Assembly: GCA_902491135.1 (NCBI GenBank)
Contig: CABUGR010000033.1
Coordinates: forward strand, 1-8,085
DNA length: 8,085 bases
DNA from: an uncultured Collinsella sp.
GTDB lineage: Bacteria > Actinomycetota > Coriobacteriia > Coriobacteriales > Coriobacteriaceae
Direction: 5' to 3'
The position numbers were made by a program, and so were the translations under genes. Below, one piece after another: positions 5,609-8,085 of this stretch; within the stretch, counting starts at the first letter, position 1, and the number at the start of each line of letters is the position of its first letter. A model generated the notes under the pieces. It worked only from the letters and a program-made list of their open reading frames with translations, did no database searches and was not told where the DNA came from.

Positions 5609-6598
5609 ATGGTAAGTATTGTTCTTGCTAGCCACGGGGACTTGGCAGCTGGAATCAAGCAGACGGGCTCGATGGTCTTTGGCGATCAGCCGTCTGTTGC
5701 CGTGGTCTCGCTCGAGCCGAGCATGGGCCCCGACGACTTCCGTGCCAAGGTCGAGGAAGCAGTCGCTTCCTTCGAGGACCAGGAGCAGGTGCTCTTCCTC
5801 GTTGATCTGTGGGGCGGCACGCCGTTCAACCAGATCAGCGGGCTCATCGAGGGCCACGATTCCTGGGCTATCGTCACCGGTGTCAACCTGCCTATGCTCA
5901 TCGAGGCATATTCGCAGCGCTTTGACGCAAAGAACACTGCACATGCGATCGCAAAACATCTCGTGACTGAGGCTAAGGCTGGCGTGCGCGTCAAGCCCGA
6001 GTCTCTGGAGCCCGAGGAGAAGAAGCCGGCTACGGCCGCCGCTGCTCCTGCAGGCGCCATCCCTCCGGGAACGGTCATCGGCGACGGGCACATCAAGATC
6101 GCCCACGTCCGTATCGACACCCGTCTGCTTCATGGCCAGGTGGCCACCACGTGGACCAAGCAGATCAACCCCAACCGCATCATCGTGGTTTCCGACGGCG
6201 TTGCTCACGACGAGCTCCGCAAGACCATGATCGAGCAGGCTGCCCCTCCGGGAGTCCATGCCAACGTCGTGCCCATCAAGAAGATGGCCGAGGTCGTCAA
6301 GGACACGCGCTTTGGTGACACCAAGGCCATGCTGCTCTTTGAGAATCCGCAGGATCTGCTCAAGGCCATCGAGGCCGGTGTCGACATCAAGGAAGTCAAC
6401 ATCGGTTCCATGGCTCACTCCAAGGGCAAGGTCGTCGTCACCAACGCCGTCGCTATGGGCGATGATGACGTTAAGACTCTCGAGGCCCTCAAGGCCAAGG
6501 GCGTCAAGTTCGAGGTCCGCAAGGTTCCTTCGGATTCCTCCGAGGATCTCGACGCCATGTTGAAGAAAGCTAAGGCCGAACTGGCCGCTCAAGCATAG
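5609..6598 (+). CDS. manX: PTS mannose-family EIIAB fusion component
   Basis: A 329-residue cytoplasmic phosphotransferase subunit that accepts phosphate from HPr and hands it to sugar at the EIIC/EIID membrane complex. The EIIA domain (about 1-125) opens with the ASHG motif carrying the phosphorylatable His9, and contains DLWGGTP (66-72) and GVNLPM (91-96). An Ala/Pro/Glu-rich linker (about 128-158) joins it to the EIIB domain (about 160-329), where IDTRLLHGQV places the phosphoryl-accepting His175. Length and order match E. coli ManX (EIIAB). AAGGAGG (5595-5601) lies 7 bases before the ATG at 5609; a GTG one codon upstream is only 4 bases from it. An out-of-frame ATG-TGA overlaps the start. 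It is first in the operon, and EIIC follows 18 bp later. Substrate could be mannose, glucose, fructose, sorbose or an amino sugar; sequence alone does not decide. Confidence 0.94.
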   Translation: MVSIVLASHGDLAAGIKQTGSMVFGDQPSVAVVSLEPSMGPDDFRAKVEEAVASFEDQEQVLFLVDLWGGTPFNQISGLIEGHDSWAIVTGVNLPMLIEAYSQRFDAKNTAHAIAKHLVTEAKAGVRVKPESLEPEEKKPATAAAAPAGAIPPGTVIGDGHIKIAHVRIDTRLLHGQVATTWTKQINPNRIIVVSDGVAHDELRKTMIEQAAPPGVHANVVPIKKMAEVVKDTRFGDTKAMLLFENPQDLLKAIEAGVDIKEVNIGSMAHSKGKVVVTNAVAMGDDDVKTLEALKAKGVKFEVRKVPSDSSEDLDAMLKKAKAELAAQA

Positions 6599-6616
6599 TA
6601 AAGGAGGGTCCGATAC

Positions 6617-7435
6617 ATGTCTGCAATCACTATTCTGCTTGTTGCGATTGTCGCGTTGCTTGCCGGTATGGAAGGCATTCTGGATGAGTTCCAGTTCCAT
6701 CAGCCGCTCGTGGCATGCACGCTTATCGGTCTCGTAACCGGTCACCTTCAGGAGGGCATCCTCCTGGGCGGTTCGCTCCAGATGATGGCCCTTGGCTGGG
6801 CTAACGTCGGCGCCGCTGTCGCGCCTGACGCCGCTCTGGCCTCGGTCGCTTCTTCGATCATCATGGTGCTCGCCCTCAACGGTGGCGCCACCGATTCGGC
6901 CAAGGCCGTTACCACCGCTATCGCCGTCGCCGTCCCGCTGTCGGTCGCTGGTCTGTTCCTGACCATGATCTGCCGTACCATTGCTACCGCTATCGCTCAC
7001 GCCATGGACGGTTGCGCCGAGAAGGGCGACTTCTCCGGCATCGAGCGCTGGCAGTATGCTGCCATCCTCATGCAGGGCCTTCGTATCGCCATCCCGGCAG
7101 TGCTTCTGTGCGTCATCCCGGCCGAGGCCGTTACCAACGCGCTTAACGCTATGCCCGACTGGCTGTCCGGCGGCATGGCTGTCGGCGGCGGCATGGTCGC
7201 TTCCGTCGGTTACGCCATGGTCATCAACATGATGGCCACCAAGGAGACCTGGCCGTTCTTCGTCCTCGGCTTTGTCCTTGCTGCCATCCCTCAGCTCACG
7301 CTGATCGCCCTTGGTCTCATCGGCATCTCCCTTGCCCTCATCTACCTTGGCCTTAAGGATCTGGCTAAGCAGGGTGGCGGCATGGGCGGTGGCTCCGGCG
7401 ACCCGCTCGGCGACATTCTGAACGATTACGAGTAG
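6617..7435 (+). CDS. manY: PTS mannose-family EIIC, membrane channel subunit
   Basis: A 272-residue integral membrane subunit that forms the sugar translocation path with EIID. It begins with a hydrophobic helix and has several further hydrophobic segments, roughly 30-45, 72-90, 98-120, 150-172, 187-205 and 213-246. The family-typical stretch LGGSLQMMALGWANVGAAVA lies at about 50-69. The C-terminus is a Gly-rich hydrophilic tail (GGGMGGGSGDP, 253-263). Length is close to E. coli ManY. Its start is supported by AGGAGG (6602-6607), nine bases before the ATG. It sits 18 bp after EIIAB and 16 bp before EIID, consistent with a single transcript. Confidence 0.94.
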   Translation: MSAITILLVAIVALLAGMEGILDEFQFHQPLVACTLIGLVTGHLQEGILLGGSLQMMALGWANVGAAVAPDAALASVASSIIMVLALNGGATDSAKAVTTAIAVAVPLSVAGLFLTMICRTIATAIAHAMDGCAEKGDFSGIERWQYAAILMQGLRIAIPAVLLCVIPAEAVTNALNAMPDWLSGGMAVGGGMVASVGYAMVINMMATKETWPFFVLGFVLAAIPQLTLIALGLIGISLALIYLGLKDLAKQGGGMGGGSGDPLGDILNDYE

Positions 7436-7451
7436 GAGGGGAGTGATACAT

Positions 7452-8085
7452 ATGGCAGAGAACAAGATTCAGCTCACCAAGGCTGACCGCAAGAAGGTTT
7501 GCTTCCGTCATCAGTTCCTTCAGGGCTCGTGGAACTACGAGCGTATGCAGAACGGCGGCTGGTGCTTCGCAATGATCCCTGCGATCAAGAAGCTCTACAC
7601 CAGCAAGGATGACCAGATTGCCGCTCTTAAGCGCCACCTGGAGTTCTATAACACCCACCCCTATGTTTCCGCCCCCGTCATTGGCGTTACCCTCGCCCTC
7701 GAGGAGGAGCGCGCCAACGGTGCTCCGATCGATGACGTCGCCATCCAGGGCGTCAAGGTCGGTATGATGGGCCCGCTCGCCGGCGTCGGTGACCCCGTCT
7801 TCTGGTTCACCCTTCGCCCGATTCTGGGCGCTCTGGGCGCTTCCCTGGCCATGTCCGGCAGCATCGTCGGTCCGCTGCTGTTCTTCTTCGCGTGGAACAT
7901 CATCCGTTACGCTTTCCTGTGGTACACGCAGGAGTTTGGCTACAAGGTCGGCTCCTCCATCGCCAAGGACCTCTCCGGTGGTCTGATGGGCAAGGTCACC
8001 GAGGGCGCTTCCATCCTGGGTATGTTCATCATCGGCGCCCTGGTCGAGCGCTGGGTGTCCATTTCCTTCACCCCGATCGTCTCCA
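7452..8085 (+). CDS. manZ: PTS mannose-family EIID, partial at window end
   Basis: The first 211 residues of the EIID membrane subunit, still open at the window edge; the full family length is about 280, so roughly 70 residues are missing. Recognisable ManZ signatures are FLQGSWNYERMQ (22-33), a hydrophilic RRHLEFYNTHP-like stretch (KRHLEFYNTHP, 60-70), LALEEERANG (81-90), VGMMGPLAGVGDPVFW (103-118) and EGASILGMFIIGALV (184-198). These follow E. coli ManZ nearly colinearly. AGGAGGGG overlaps the EIIC stop codon, ten bases before the ATG, suggesting translational coupling. With EIIC it forms the permease; the large N-terminal part is cytoplasmic and contacts EIIB. Confidence 0.94.
   Translation, partial: MAENKIQLTKADRKKVCFRHQFLQGSWNYERMQNGGWCFAMIPAIKKLYTSKDDQIAALKRHLEFYNTHPYVSAPVIGVTLALEEERANGAPIDDVAIQGVKVGMMGPLAGVGDPVFWFTLRPILGALGASLAMSGSIVGPLLFFFAWNIIRYAFLWYTQEFGYKVGSSIAKDLSGGLMGKVTEGASILGMFIIGALVERWVSISFTPIVS

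Noticed and set aside
5528..7465. A 645-codon open frame on the minus strand across the EIIAB and EIIC genes
   Set aside because: It lies antisense to well-recognised PTS genes and has low-complexity Asp/Gly/His-rich composition with no known motif, so it is a codon-bias artefact.

Overview
The window looks like chromosomal DNA of a gut actinobacterium of the class Coriobacteriia, most likely Collinsella or a close relative. This is inferred from GC-rich coding sequence with strong third-position bias, the family mix (a Trp-rich DUF5692-like membrane protein, a large FeS-flavoprotein, a mannose-family PTS) and general resemblance. No rRNA or marker gene confirms it. No mobile element, CRISPR array or tRNA was seen.

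Left half (45-5203). Two divergent transcription units share a 188-bp regulatory gap. Leftward runs a TetR-type regulator (1116-1778), then a polytopic Trp-rich membrane protein (45-1052). Rightward runs a 925-residue multidomain iron-sulfur/flavin oxidoreductase (1967-4744), followed 30 bp later by hypA, a nickel metallochaperone (4775-5203). The shared gap holds two perfect inverted repeats of one pattern, TTGACR-N3-YGTCAA, centred 23 bp apart. They are the best candidates for the TetR operators and would let one regulator control both arms. The likely picture is a signal-responsive redox module whose substrate cannot be read from sequence.

Middle (5204-5608). About 400 bp without a convincing gene and clearly richer in A+T than its surroundings. 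It opens with a perfect 20-bp inverted repeat followed by a T run (terminator-like, downstream of hypA). It then carries several palindromes, a TATAAT hexamer and a strong Shine-Dalgarno for the next operon.

Right end (5609-8085). A mannose-family PTS operon in the order EIIAB - EIIC - EIID, tightly spaced with a strong Shine-Dalgarno before each gene. EIID is cut by the window edge. EIIAB takes phosphate from HPr on His9, passes it to His175, and from there to sugar crossing through EIIC/EIID. Codon use is strongly biased, suggesting high expression.

The most interesting part is the TetR / membrane protein // FeS-flavoprotein / hypA module. The PTS operon is a conventional system behind a long and unusual upstream region.
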